A stretch of 64,000 nt of DNA from Caldifarciminota bacterium (GCA_026418295.1 JAOABP010000001.1:310001-374000), one strand, 5' to 3'; positions 1 to 9,182 are shown, counted from the first letter of the stretch. Notes: generated from the sequence alone by a model not told the origin. Program-made: numbers and translations.

Positions 1-60
1 CGCCCGTTCACCGCTAACTTCAATAATATACCCAATGTCAAACTCACGGGTTTTTTCCAT
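1..60 (-). CDS. Truncated gene start, possibly a HAS-barrel (HerA-like) ATPase
   Basis: Only the first 20 codons lie in the window; the gene runs off the left edge. The ATG at 60-58 has a good Shine-Dalgarno sequence (GGAGGG) a few bases upstream, so the start is well supported. The residues (MEKTREFDIGYIIEVSG...) resemble the small beta-barrel found at the N-terminus of HerA/DUF87-type ATPases, where an 'IGxVxxVSG' strand is common. That family guess rests on about ten residues and is weak. Confidence 0.45.
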   Translation of the reverse strand, partial: MEKTREFDIGYIIEVSGERA

Positions 61-271
61 TATTCCCTCCTTTCCCCAGATTGTTTTAACACCCGGATTC
101 CCACATTTCGGCAGGATGTATGTCCGTCATACGATTCCTGCCCGCATGAAACTAGCACTATATTTTAATATACATCTTCTAAACTAAAATGCAAGGACAG
201 AACTGTATTAATCTACTCTGTTAGCCATACAACCCCGGACAGACGGAACCTTCGATCAGCCTTGGGTTGTT

Positions 272-730
272 TTATTTCTTAGTATGGCTGAGATTTATGG
301 CAGTTTTTCCTGCGTCACTGCTTAAGATGATAAATACCGCCTCCTTCTCATCACTGCTGATGAATGCCAGCGTGATGGCATCAGGTGTTTCGCTCACCAT
401 AGACTGCTTCCAGCCCGCAAGCGCACTCTTGTAAAACTCCACTATCTTTGACTTGGGATCTGAAGACTCCAGCATATAATTAATACCCTTTCCTTCCTCG
501 GTAGTAACCTCCCACTTTCCCTTTACCACGGCATTCGGATAACGGAGATTTGCCGGTAACGAAGAGATATCAACCGTCCCGACGTCCACCTTCGCTCTAC
601 CTCCACTTGCTGCCTCAATCATTTTCTCTGCCGCCTTCTCTCCCGCCTTGGCTCCGCACCGAGTACATCCTGTATCAAAGATCAACGCTGCCCCTGCCAG
701 CAGCACGATTAGAACCATCAGACAACGCAT
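272..730 (-). CDS. Small predicted lipoprotein or exported protein, unknown function
   Basis: A 152-residue protein starting at the ATG at 730, which is preceded by AAAGGAGG. An open frame extends upstream to 859, but the inner start is preferred because it has this Shine-Dalgarno sequence, a promoter at 750-777, and begins directly with a hydrophobic signal segment (residues 2-18). The segment ends at DTGC (Cys about residue 22), a non-classical lipobox lacking Leu or Val at -3. The mature part has an Ala/Lys-rich helix and then an alpha/beta region with 'FYKSALAGWKQ', reminiscent of small periplasmic proteins that compare a residue sum with a threshold, but no family is recognised. It stands alone, upstream of and divergent from tRNA-Ala. 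Confidence 0.7.
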   Translation of the reverse strand: MRCLMVLIVLLAGAALIFDTGCTRCGAKAGEKAAEKMIEAASGGRAKVDVGTVDISSLPANLRYPNAVVKGKWEVTTEEGKGINYMLESSDPKSKIVEFYKSALAGWKQSMVSETPDAITLAFISSDEKEAVFIILSSDAGKTAINLSHTKK

Positions 731-749
731 ATTGTGCCTCCTTTCGTTG

Positions 750-777
750 AGTTTAGATCCATTACCGTCACTGTCAA
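750..777 (-). promoter_or_regulatory. Sigma70-type promoter of the small lipoprotein gene
   Basis: On the minus strand, TTGACA (777-772), a 16-nt spacer and TAAACT (755-750; four of six matches). Transcription would start around 743, just before the AAAGGAGG of the gene starting at 730. The remaining sequence up to the tRNA promoter (about 780-1070) shows no gene or structure I can support. Confidence 0.55.
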
Positions 778-1072
778 GCAGAAGTTTTGTTTGAAATACT
801 CTAACTGTTAGACACATTTCAACAATCCTCAAGAAATCAGAAAAAGAGTCCTCAACCATACTTGTATTTTATCATTATCACGGCATCAGCTGACATTTAA
901 CTAATTTCCTGCTTGCAACCTCTTACCCCCGCTACACTACACCCCTGAAACTGCACGCAGTATGAATACCAGATCACACAATCACATTTAGTATCACACT
1001 TACTGATACTTGTGTCAAAACGTAGCTGAACACGGATTCTCAATCGACCGCGATTTTTTTGACAAAAAATAA

Positions 1073-1100
1073 TTGACCTGTACAATGCCAGTACTATAAT
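1073..1100 (+). promoter_or_regulatory. Sigma70-type promoter of tRNA-Ala
   Basis: TTGACC (1073-1078), a 16-nt spacer and a perfect TATAAT (1095-1100). The mature tRNA begins at 1109, 9 nt after the -10 box, so the primary transcript would carry only one or two extra 5' bases. Confidence 0.85.
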
Positions 1101-1108
1101 TTTTTCTT

Positions 1109-1181
1109 GGGGCTGTAGCTCAGTTGGGAGAGCACCTGCTTTGCAAGCAGGGGGTCGCCCGTTCGAATCGGGTCAGCTCCA
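1109..1181 (+). tRNA. tRNA-Ala (anticodon TGC)
   Basis: A 73-nt cloverleaf. The acceptor stem is GGGGCTG with CAGCTCC (one G-U pair), the D arm AGCTCAGTTGGGAGAGC, the anticodon stem CCTGC/GCAGG with loop TTTGCAA (anticodon TGC at 1142-1144), and the T arm has GTTCGAATC. The discriminator is A and the 3' CCA is not encoded. The downstream minus-strand gene ends at 1189, only 7 nt away, and I see no terminator hairpin between them. Confidence 0.97.
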
Positions 1182-1188
1182 CTACACC

Positions 1189-3315
1189 CTAACGCAATAA
1201 AATCCGAGCGTCAATCGCTGCCGCTCCCTCTCCTTCATAATATACGAGCATGGGATTAATATCAATCTCATCAAAATCAGGAAAATCGGTTACAAGCTGT
1301 GAGAGTCGCAATATACATTCCTTGATAATTTTCTTGTCCCGTGCTGGCTGACCACGGAAAGGCTCAAGTAGCTTATGTGCTCGAATCCCACTGATCATCG
1401 ACTCCGCAGACAGATCGTTTACTGGTGCCACCCGGAACATTACATCCTTAAGCACCTCAACCATAATTCCGCCAAGTCCGAACATCAGCAGCGGTCCGAA
1501 GTGTGGATCGCGCTTCATCCCGATAATTGTCTCCAGACCGCCGGCTTTTGCCATCTGCTGCACCATCACGCCCCACAACTCTGCATCCGGTTTTCTCGAC
1601 TTAACCTGTTCGAGCATCGACTGATAAGCCTGACGCAACTCGGTCTCATTCTTAAGGTTCACTCGTACACCGCCAAAATCGGTCTTGTGCAGAATATCAG
1701 GTGAAACAATCTTGATCACAACTGGATACCCGATCTTATCCGCAGCTGCAACCGCTTCCTCCTCATTTTTTGCCACTTCAAATTTCACCACTGGCAGACC
1801 GTAAGCACTAAGAATTTCATGACACTCCGGCTCAGATAAATAAACCCTCGGTCGCTTCCGGGCCAGGGTGATAAGTTCCCTTACCCGCTTCTGGTTCACA
1901 TCCGTATAGACAACTACTTCTCCCGGTGGCCGGCGGCTCATTCGGGAAAACTCCGCCATTGTCGCCATTGCCCGTGCCGCATTCTCGGGAAACTGGAAAT
2001 GGGGAATCCGGCGCTTGAGCAGTGTTCGCCTAATCGCAGTGCTGTCCCCCATCGTCTGAATGCAGGCAAGAATCGGCTTATCGGTTTTTTCACTCTCTTC
2101 AACAATCACATTGGCAATATCAATTGCCTCAGCAACAACAGTTGGTGTCCAAATGGGAATGATCCCGTCCACATTCTCATCCTGAATCAGAATACGGAAT
2201 GCCGCACGGTAACGGGTGGCATCTCCGTCGCCGATGATATCAACCGGGTTAGTTGTATTAGCAGCCGCGGGCAACACCTTTTTCAGCTCCTCCCGTGTCC
2301 TGTCGCTTAGTTTTGCCAGTTTCAGTCCGTTGCGGATGCAAGCATCAGTCGCCATAATTCCGATACCGCCGGCATTAGTAATAATCGCCACCCGCGGTCC
2401 CTTCGGCGGAGGCTGATATGCCAGTGACGCCGCCTTTGCAATCAGTTCGTTCACCGTATCCACCCGCAGCACCCGTGCCTGAGCAAAGAAGGCATTATAA
2501 GCCTCATCTGAACCAGCAAGCGCTCCGGTGTGGGACGAAGCCGCCTTTGCCCCTTCACTCGTACGCCCCGCCTTAATCGCCAGAATCGGTTTCGGTCGCT
2601 CCGGATGGGAAGTAATCTCCCGGGCGATACGCATAAACTCCGGTGGATTTACCAGATCTTCAAGGTAAAGGGCGATCACATCAGTCTCGGGATCATCTTT
2701 GAGATACTCCAATAAATCACACTCGTTGATATCCGCCTTGTTGCCGATTGAAATAAACTTACACAGTCCAACCTCTTCAACTTCCGCATACTCCAGAGCA
2801 TTTGCTCCCACCGCACCCGACTGAGAGATTAGCGCAATATTACCGTAGCGCGGTCGTATCCTGCCGAAGGTAGTATTCAAACGTACCTCCGGACTGGTAT
2901 TAATCATCCCGAAACAGTTGGGTCCGACCAGCCTGATTCCCCAAGCCCGAGCACGCTCACGCACCGCCTGCTCCAGTGCCGCACCGGTCGGCCCCAACTC
3001 CTTAAACCCGGCGGAAATCACAATTGCTCCCTTGACCTTCTTCTGTCCACACTCCGCCAGAACTGCAGGCACGGTCACTGCCGGCACAATCAGAATTGCC
3101 AGATCGATCTCGTCCTCAACGTCCAGAATCGAAGGATAGGTCTTAACTCCGAGCACACTCTTCGCCTTCGGGTTTACCGGATAGACTATGCCCGTATAAC
3201 CGTTGAACAGGATATTCGCGAAAAGCGCTCTGCCGACCGAACCTTCACGATTAGATGCTCCAATCACTGCTACTGAACGGGGTTTGAAAATAAAATCAAG
3301 ATTTACTCTGCTCAT
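1189..3315 (-). CDS. ADP-forming acetate/acyl-CoA ligase, fused alpha-beta subunits
   Basis: A 708-residue NDP-forming acyl-CoA synthetase: acyl-CoA + ADP + Pi gives acid + CoA + ATP, a substrate-level phosphorylation step of anaerobes. The N-terminal CoA-binding Rossmann domain starts 'SVAVIGAS' (residues 14-21). The succinyl-CoA-ligase-like middle carries the phospho-histidine motif SSHTGALAG, and an ATP-grasp domain fills roughly residues 490-708. The start at 3315 is chosen because its ATG overlaps the stop of the upstream gene (ATGA, 3315-3312) and matches the family's N-terminus; an open frame continues to 3357. It lacks the GNAT domain of the Pat/PatZ acetyltransferases, but the gene just upstream carries one. 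Substrate (acetyl versus other acyl) cannot be read from the sequence. Confidence 0.9.
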   Translation of the reverse strand: MSRVNLDFIFKPRSVAVIGASNREGSVGRALFANILFNGYTGIVYPVNPKAKSVLGVKTYPSILDVEDEIDLAILIVPAVTVPAVLAECGQKKVKGAIVISAGFKELGPTGAALEQAVRERARAWGIRLVGPNCFGMINTSPEVRLNTTFGRIRPRYGNIALISQSGAVGANALEYAEVEEVGLCKFISIGNKADINECDLLEYLKDDPETDVIALYLEDLVNPPEFMRIAREITSHPERPKPILAIKAGRTSEGAKAASSHTGALAGSDEAYNAFFAQARVLRVDTVNELIAKAASLAYQPPPKGPRVAIITNAGGIGIMATDACIRNGLKLAKLSDRTREELKKVLPAAANTTNPVDIIGDGDATRYRAAFRILIQDENVDGIIPIWTPTVVAEAIDIANVIVEESEKTDKPILACIQTMGDSTAIRRTLLKRRIPHFQFPENAARAMATMAEFSRMSRRPPGEVVVYTDVNQKRVRELITLARKRPRVYLSEPECHEILSAYGLPVVKFEVAKNEEEAVAAADKIGYPVVIKIVSPDILHKTDFGGVRVNLKNETELRQAYQSMLEQVKSRKPDAELWGVMVQQMAKAGGLETIIGMKRDPHFGPLLMFGLGGIMVEVLKDVMFRVAPVNDLSAESMISGIRAHKLLEPFRGQPARDKKIIKECILRLSQLVTDFPDFDEIDINPMLVYYEGEGAAAIDARILLR

Positions 3316-5168
3316 TTTTCGAACCTCAGTGTCAGAATATACACGCCATCCTCCCACTTAGTCTCAAGCGGAAATCCTGCCTTGGTCACCAGACGGTAGG
3401 CACGGGTATTGGAGTCAAGAACATACCCGACAAACCCCCTCACCCCTTTCATCCGTGCCACACGGATGAGATGGTTGAACAATGCGGTACCGATACCCCG
3501 GTTCTGATACTCGTCCTGCACTTCAATTGCAAACTCGGCCAGTCCGCTCGACGGGTCAACATAGTAACGGGTTGAACCAACAATGTGCTCATCGCCGTTT
3601 TTCCGGATCACTGCCACCAGCGCCATCTCCTTCTCATAGTCAATATTTACAAATTTACTCAGCTTCTCGTGCGGCATCGCCTTAATATAGCTGAAATAAC
3701 GGTAAAAAACAGTATCCCGGGAAAAGGAATAAAACAGTTCGCGCATCGCTGGTTCATCGGTCGGTTTGATCGGCCGAATGAGAATTATCGTACCATCCTG
3801 AAGCCGCACCTTAGTTTCAAACTCCTCCGGATAACGGGCAGCTACCAATGATACCTCCGGCTGGTCTTGGTAGACATAGTGCCGTTCCTTCGCCTGCCGC
3901 AGCAACTCAGCTCGAAACTTGGGATGAGCAATGGAAATCAGGGCGAGGGCCCGCTCCCTGATTGAACGACCATGAAGATATGCCACCCCCCACTCGGTCA
4001 CAACATAATGTACATCACCTCTGGAAGTCACCACCCCTGCACCCTCGGAAAGCACTGGCACGATCCTCGAAAACTGATCATTATCGCGGGTTGACTTCAG
4101 AACAATAATCGGCTTACCATCCTTTGCCCGTGCTGCACCACGAACAAAATCCAGCTGTCCCCCGATACCGGAGTAGAATTTGTACCCGATCGAATCGGCG
4201 CATACCTGACCGGTCAAATCAATCTCCAGCGCCGAGTTAATGGAAACCATCTTCTCATTCTGTGCGATCACATACGGATCATTAGTGTAATCCACTGGAT
4301 GAAATTCAAACATCGGGTTGTTATGAATGTAGTCATAAAGCCGCTGTGACCCCATACAGAATGAAGCAATAACCTTGCCCGGATGAAGGGTCTTCTTCCG
4401 GTTGTTAATGACACCGGCTTCAATCAGGTCAATAATGCCATCGGAAAATACCTCAGTGTGAACCCCGAGGTCCTTTTTGTCTTTCAGATAAAACAGGAGG
4501 GCGTTCGGAATCCCACCGTAGCCGACTTGAATTGTAGCTCCATCTGGAATCAGATCTGCCACATTCTTGGCAATTCGGCGAGCGACTTCACTCTCGCCGG
4601 GCGTAATAAACTCGTAAATCGGAGCATCATTCTCCACAAGCGCCTCAATCTGGGAAATGTGAATAAAACTGTCACCAAGTGTCCGTGGCATCCGCGGATT
4701 TACTTCAGCAATTACATGTTTTGCCACCTCCGCCGCCGGCTTGGTGATATCAACAGAAACCCCCAAACTGCAGAATCCATGCTCATCTGGCGGAGTCACC
4801 TGAATCAATGCTACATCAATCGGCAGCCGGCCTGAACGCAGAAGCCTCGGTATTTCAGAAAGGAATATCGGCGTATAATCAGCTCTACCCTCCTGAACCG
4901 CATCGCGTACATTGGCGCTGATGAAAAACGAGTTTGCCCGATATTTGCCCGCAAGTGCCTCCTCGGCATAAGGAGCAACACCAAGCGTCAGCAGATGAGT
5001 TACCTCCACATCTTCCACTGGTCGGTCGGCCAGTGCCCGAACCAGCCGCTGAGGCGTACCGCAGGCTGAACCGATGAAAATCCGGTCCCCAGGTTGCAGG
5101 ACCTCGAGTGCCTGCGCTGCGCTCTTAAGTTTATGAGCATATTTTGCTCGCCAATCAGAAGTGCTCAT
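3312..5168 (-). CDS. Acetyl-CoA hydrolase/4-hydroxybutyrate CoA-transferase fused to a GNAT domain
   Basis: A 618-residue fusion. Residues about 1-440 form a class I-type CoA-transferase (acetyl-CoA hydrolase/4-hydroxybutyrate CoA-transferase family) with the catalytic glutamate in HTEVFSDG. Residues about 450-618 are a GNAT N-acetyltransferase, with the acetyl-CoA-binding 'YQNRGIGTAL' loop. It would move CoA between short-chain acids; the GNAT part may acetylate a protein, by analogy with PatZ. The ATG is preceded by AGGAGG. It follows the metallo-hydrolase by 14 nt and overlaps the ADP-forming ligase by 4 nt, so the three form an operon. The fusion is known in anaerobes, so it is not unique. 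Confidence 0.9.
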   Translation of the reverse strand: MSTSDWRAKYAHKLKSAAQALEVLQPGDRIFIGSACGTPQRLVRALADRPVEDVEVTHLLTLGVAPYAEEALAGKYRANSFFISANVRDAVQEGRADYTPIFLSEIPRLLRSGRLPIDVALIQVTPPDEHGFCSLGVSVDITKPAAEVAKHVIAEVNPRMPRTLGDSFIHISQIEALVENDAPIYEFITPGESEVARRIAKNVADLIPDGATIQVGYGGIPNALLFYLKDKKDLGVHTEVFSDGIIDLIEAGVINNRKKTLHPGKVIASFCMGSQRLYDYIHNNPMFEFHPVDYTNDPYVIAQNEKMVSINSALEIDLTGQVCADSIGYKFYSGIGGQLDFVRGAARAKDGKPIIVLKSTRDNDQFSRIVPVLSEGAGVVTSRGDVHYVVTEWGVAYLHGRSIRERALALISIAHPKFRAELLRQAKERHYVYQDQPEVSLVAARYPEEFETKVRLQDGTIILIRPIKPTDEPAMRELFYSFSRDTVFYRYFSYIKAMPHEKLSKFVNIDYEKEMALVAVIRKNGDEHIVGSTRYYVDPSSGLAEFAIEVQDEYQNRGIGTALFNHLIRVARMKGVRGFVGYVLDSNTRAYRLVTKAGFPLETKWEDGVYILTLRFEK

Positions 5169-5182
5169 ATCTCAATTCCTCC

Positions 5183-6019
5183 TTAAAGATTAATTTCCTC
5201 AAAGCGGTATTTCTCGTTTTCATGGTGTATTTTACCAGCGATTGCCTCTGGATCGTGTTCCAAAAAGGAAATCCACCCCTCGATAACTGCCTGATTCAGA
5301 AGTTTTTCCTTCTGTTCCATTGATTCCAATGGAAAAAGGTCGTAACCCATAATATAGGGCACCGGGATATGACCACGGGTCGGAATCATATCCGACCAGA
5401 AAATGACGGTGTCCTGCCCATTATTAATCTTGACCACCTGCATTCCACGCGTGTGACCGCCAGTATGAATCAGTTCCACGCCAGGAACAATTTCGCACGA
5501 ACCATTTATTAATTCCAGCTGTCCTGACTCTTGGATTGGCAAAAAATTTTCCGGTAAATATGACGCCCGGGATCGCCGGTTTGGTGCAATTGCCTCCTGC
5601 CACTCTACTGCCTGCACAATATATCGGGCTTCGGGAAAAGTAGGCAATACCCGCGTCCCCTCCCGTTTCGTTGCCCCACCGCAGTGGTCAAAATGCAAAT
5701 GTGTCAGAATCACCATACTGATATCACGAGGCTCAAACCCGGCAATTTTAAGGGTATCAAGCAAGGTGGAAGTTCTTTCAACCCGGTAGCGTTCAGCGAA
5801 TTTTTCATCATACTTGTCTCCGATTCCGGCGTCAATCAGCATCCGCTCCTTGGGAGTAACCACCAGAAGTGGTCTCAATGCCAGACGAATCCGGTTATAC
5901 TCATCCGGGGGATTAGTTTTTTCCCACAAAGGTTTTGGTACCACACCAAACATTGCCCCCCCATCCAGCCCAAAATACCCATCAAACAGCGGGACGAGCC
6001 GGAAATCACCCATAACCAT
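5183..6019 (-). CDS. Metallo-beta-lactamase-fold hydrolase
   Basis: A 278-residue MBL-fold metal-dependent hydrolase with the diagnostic THLHFDHCGG motif (HxHxDH; about residues 105-115), a downstream HTGGHTRG histidine and an aspartate in 'FWSDMIPT'. Members cleave lactones, thioesters or phosphodiesters, and the substrate cannot be named here. It is the first gene of the CoA-transferase/ligase operon, so an acyl-thioester substrate is an attractive guess. The frame is open to 6025 with TTG; I prefer ATG 6019, which lies 9 nt beyond a promoter -10 box and would be translated from an almost leaderless mRNA. No Shine-Dalgarno sequence is present. Confidence 0.85.
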   Translation of the reverse strand: MVMGDFRLVPLFDGYFGLDGGAMFGVVPKPLWEKTNPPDEYNRIRLALRPLLVVTPKERMLIDAGIGDKYDEKFAERYRVERTSTLLDTLKIAGFEPRDISMVILTHLHFDHCGGATKREGTRVLPTFPEARYIVQAVEWQEAIAPNRRSRASYLPENFLPIQESGQLELINGSCEIVPGVELIHTGGHTRGMQVVKINNGQDTVIFWSDMIPTRGHIPVPYIMGYDLFPLESMEQKEKLLNQAVIEGWISFLEHDPEAIAGKIHHENEKYRFEEINL

Positions 6020-6027
6020 ATCCAATA

Positions 6028-6056
6028 ATATTAACCAACATTAATATCAAAGTCAA
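6028..6056 (-). promoter_or_regulatory. Promoter of the MBL/CoA-transferase/ligase operon (leaderless geometry)
   Basis: On the minus strand, TTGACT (6056-6051), a 17-nt spacer and TAATAT (6033-6028; four of six matches). The predicted transcription start near 6021 is about 2 nt from the ATG at 6019. Confidence 0.55.
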
Positions 6057-6079
6057 TTATTCAAAAATCCAATCAAAAC

Positions 6080-6108
6080 TTGCATATTTTGAGCTAATCG
6101 ATTATACT
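6080..6108 (+). promoter_or_regulatory. Promoter of the MFS transporter gene (leaderless geometry)
   Basis: TTGCAT (6080-6085), a 17-nt spacer and TATACT (6103-6108). The ATG at 6121 is 12 nt beyond the -10 box, leaving a 5' leader of about 5 nt and no Shine-Dalgarno sequence. It lies back to back with the promoter at 6028-6056. Confidence 0.65.
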
Positions 6109-6120
6109 GCCAAGTCACTT

Positions 6121-7287
6121 ATGTTTAACATTATTATCGCCGGTATCGCCAGTATGCTTACCGACATCTCCACCGAGATGGTCTATCCCCTGCTTCCGCT
6201 TTATCTTGCTTCGCTTGGAACACAGCCCGCGATTCTCGGCCTAATTGAAGGGATTGCTGAGAGTTCAGCATCCTTGGTCAAACTCTTCTCGGGCAGAGCT
6301 TCCGACCGTCTCCGGCGCCGCAAACTGCTCGTCCTCACCGGCTATTCCAGTTCCACCTTAGGCAAGCTATTGCTTTATCTGTCAGGAAACTGGATTTTAG
6401 TCTTCTTGGGCAGATTAATTGACCGAATCGGAAAAGGAGTCCGGGTAGCCCCCCGAGACGCCATTATCGCCGATGCCTCGATTGAAGGAACACGGGGACG
6501 AGCATTTGGTCTTCACAGAGCCTTTGATACCGTTGGGGCCACCTTGGGTATCGCCATTGCGATCTTTCTTATCAGCCGCCTGCCCGGCAATCCTGCTTTT
6601 CACAATTACCACCAAATCTTTCTACTTTCTGTTATTCCGGCATTGCTGGGCGTCTTCGTTCTCTTCTTTCTTAAAGAGCAGCACACAAACAAATCAGTTT
6701 CCTTACCTGCGCTCAGGGTTAAAAATCTGCCACTGCCGCTGCGTCGATTTCTGTTTATTATCGGCATTTTCGCCATCGGCAACTCCTCTAATCAGTTTCT
6801 CCTGCTGCGAATGAACCGGCTCGGCTGGTCCCCCCTGAATATCCTGATTCTTTATTTCCTTTATAATCTCAGCTATGCAACCTTTGCCTTTCCAGCAGGG
6901 AAAATAGCCGATCGAATCGGTAAACGGAAAATCCTCAGTGTGGGGTACGGGATTTACAGTGCAGTCTACTTCGGCTTTGCCCTGCTGGATAAAGACACCG
7001 GTATAGGTCTCCCTTATATCCTTTTTATTGCCTATGGACTGTTCAGCGCTCTTACCGAAGGACTGGAAAAGGCACTAGTCAGCGATATTGCACCGGAAAA
7101 CCAGCGGGCGAGCATGCTGGGATTACATGCAGCAATTACTGGCTTGGGGCTACTTGGAGCATCAGTACTTGCGGGCATCCTCTGGAATCTTTTCGGTCCA
7201 CGGGCACCTTTTATCCTTAGTAGCGTTCTGGGAGTATGTGCCGTCATCGGGCTCCAGTTTGCAATTTCGACGACCCAAATCCGATGA
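6121..7287 (+). CDS. MFS transporter
   Basis: A 388-residue major facilitator superfamily permease with about 12 hydrophobic segments. The first helix contains 'DISTEMVYPLLP', and the loop between helices 2 and 3 has the classical basic signature (SDRLRRRKLLV), repeated in the second half as 'ADRIGKRKIL'. This subgroup, with the DISTE motif, is usually annotated as an uncharacterised MFS transporter; the substrate is unknown. It is transcribed alone from its own promoter, divergently from the MBL-fold gene. The start codon follows the promoter so closely that the mRNA is probably leaderless. Confidence 0.88.
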   Translation: MFNIIIAGIASMLTDISTEMVYPLLPLYLASLGTQPAILGLIEGIAESSASLVKLFSGRASDRLRRRKLLVLTGYSSSTLGKLLLYLSGNWILVFLGRLIDRIGKGVRVAPRDAIIADASIEGTRGRAFGLHRAFDTVGATLGIAIAIFLISRLPGNPAFHNYHQIFLLSVIPALLGVFVLFFLKEQHTNKSVSLPALRVKNLPLPLRRFLFIIGIFAIGNSSNQFLLLRMNRLGWSPLNILILYFLYNLSYATFAFPAGKIADRIGKRKILSVGYGIYSAVYFGFALLDKDTGIGLPYILFIAYGLFSALTEGLEKALVSDIAPENQRASMLGLHAAITGLGLLGASVLAGILWNLFGPRAPFILSSVLGVCAVIGLQFAISTTQIR

Positions 7288-7329
7288 GCTATCTACTTTC
7301 GGTTTATCAACTGATGAATTCATTTTCCC

Positions 7330-7357
7330 TTGCCAATTCTTCGTTTTAAAGTATAAT
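7330..7357 (+). promoter_or_regulatory. Promoter upstream of the trkH operon
   Basis: TTGCCA (7330-7335), a 16-nt spacer and a perfect TATAAT (7352-7357). Transcription would start near 7364. The first ATG (7369) reads only ATG-GAA-TAA; trkH starts at 7419, giving a leader of about 55 nt. Confidence 0.65.
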
Positions 7358-7418
7358 ATAAGGTAAGTATGGAATAACCGTAATCCCCGTTGAGTGATTA
7401 CTTTTTTCTTTAGTTCTT

Positions 7419-9182
7419 ATGCTATTCAGACGCTTCCGGATTATTAAAACCACCCGGACACCTCCGGGCTGGTTAACGCCTTTATTCTGGTCTATCACGG
7501 CACTAGTGGGTATTGATGTCATTTTCGTAATCCTTATTAATGGTTATCACCTTTCATTTCCCGCATGGGTCAGGTTAAGCTTGCGCCTGTCGCTCATTGC
7601 AGCTGGCTTGGGGACAATCGCCGAAATTCTCACTAAGCGATTGGTTACTCCGGCTTTACCGTTATCGCGGTTCCGACAAATTTTTGATACCGTGATTGCC
7701 ATAATACTCGTCCCTGCAATCATCTTCCAGCGTCTAATCATTCCCATCCTTGTCCTTTATCAGTTGATTAATCTTACAAGCCTTTCCCGAACCAGATTCC
7801 TGCCAGCAATTTGGGGTAACATCCGACTGCGACCGGTGCGTATGCTGGTCATCAGCTTCTTAGGGCTGATTACTGTAGGAACTTTGCTGCTTACATTTCC
7901 TGCTGCTACTGCTGATGGTAAAGGCGCAGATATTCTTACCGCTCTATTTACTGCCACTTCCGCTACTTGTGTCACGGGACTGGTCGTCCAAGATACGGGC
8001 ACCTATTTCTCCCGCTTCGGACAACTGGTAATCTTGGCCCTAATTCAGCTGGGAGGACTGGGGATAATGACTTTTTATACGAGCATCGTCGTCCTCCTTG
8101 GACAACGCATGGGGCTGCAGGAACGCCGGACCATGCAGGAAATCATCGAAGAAACTCGAGATATCGATATTGCCCGCATGGTCCGATATGTACTTCTCTT
8201 TACCCTGCTGGTTGAGGGAATTGGAATGCTAATTCTTTTCCTCCGCTGGCTGTTTATATTGGGAACCGCTGATCAGGCATTATACTATGCAATATTCCAC
8301 TCGATTTCTGCCTTCTGTAACGCTGGCTTTTCGTTATTCTCGGACTCGTTTATCCGTTTCCAGTCGGATCTGTGCATCAACCTCTGCATTATCACGCTCA
8401 TAATTCTGGGGGGGCTCGGATTCCCGGTAGTAAATGAAATCATTAACCGTAAAAATTTACTCCGTCTCCTAAGGAATTTTCGTCAACTGTCAATTAGTAG
8501 CAGTCCGCAGCAGCACCTGACCATCCACTCCCGTCTTGTATTAATCACAACCGCGTTTCTGATCACCGGGGGCACTATACTATTCTTTTTCCTTGAATAT
8601 GACAACACACTCCACAATCTGCCCTTAAGTACAAAACTACTGGCAAGCTTATTTCAGTCGGTAACAGCCCGAACCGCAGGATTCAATACTGTACCTCTCT
8701 CAAATCTTCATGGCGTAACAATTTTTCTGTGGGTGATTTTGATGTTTATTGGCGCATCTCCCGGGGGTACTGGTGGCGGTGTCAAAACATCTACTATCGC
8801 CGTCCTGTTTCTCGCAATCCGTTCCCGGATTCGGGGGGAAGAAGAAATTGTCTATTCCCGACGCACAATCCCGAAGGATGTTGTCTACCGGGCAATGGCA
8901 ATAATTGCCCTCAGTTTGGGAGCAATAGCCCTGACTTATGCGGGTCTGCTGTTTTTCGAAAACCAGCGGTTCGAATTCCTGCTTTTTGAAGCTGTCTCAG
9001 CTTTCGGTACGGTCGGTTTATCAATCGGCATAACTCCGGAGTTGAATGTTATTGGAAAATTGCTCATAATAATTTTAATGTTTATCGGCAGAACCGGCCC
9101 ACTGACTCTGACATTGGCTATGACTGCTGCCAATAAACGCTCGATGATTACGTACCCGACCGCCAGAATCATCGTCGGGTAA
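7419..9182 (+). CDS. trkH: TrkH/KtrB-family potassium channel subunit
   Basis: A 587-residue membrane protein of the Trk/Ktr/HKT superfamily, the ion-conducting subunit of a potassium uptake system. The four selectivity-filter repeats can be read in order: 'TSATCVTGLV', 'SAFCNAGFS', 'TARTAGFNT' and 'SAFGTVGLS'. Extra hydrophobic segments lie at the N-terminus (about residues 18-130). No Shine-Dalgarno sequence precedes the ATG. The regulatory partner trkA follows after 10 nt. Sodium-coupled Ktr-type function is equally possible. Confidence 0.93.
   Translation: MLFRRFRIIKTTRTPPGWLTPLFWSITALVGIDVIFVILINGYHLSFPAWVRLSLRLSLIAAGLGTIAEILTKRLVTPALPLSRFRQIFDTVIAIILVPAIIFQRLIIPILVLYQLINLTSLSRTRFLPAIWGNIRLRPVRMLVISFLGLITVGTLLLTFPAATADGKGADILTALFTATSATCVTGLVVQDTGTYFSRFGQLVILALIQLGGLGIMTFYTSIVVLLGQRMGLQERRTMQEIIEETRDIDIARMVRYVLLFTLLVEGIGMLILFLRWLFILGTADQALYYAIFHSISAFCNAGFSLFSDSFIRFQSDLCINLCIITLIILGGLGFPVVNEIINRKNLLRLLRNFRQLSISSSPQQHLTIHSRLVLITTAFLITGGTILFFFLEYDNTLHNLPLSTKLLASLFQSVTARTAGFNTVPLSNLHGVTIFLWVILMFIGASPGGTGGGVKTSTIAVLFLAIRSRIRGEEEIVYSRRTIPKDVVYRAMAIIALSLGAIALTYAGLLFFENQRFEFLLFEAVSAFGTVGLSIGITPELNVIGKLLIIILMFIGRTGPLTLTLAMTAANKRSMITYPTARIIVG

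Noticed and set aside
1059-1064. TTGACA as the -35 box of tRNA-Ala
   Set aside because: It lies 30 nt from the TATAAT; TTGACC at 1073-1078 has the proper 16-nt spacing.
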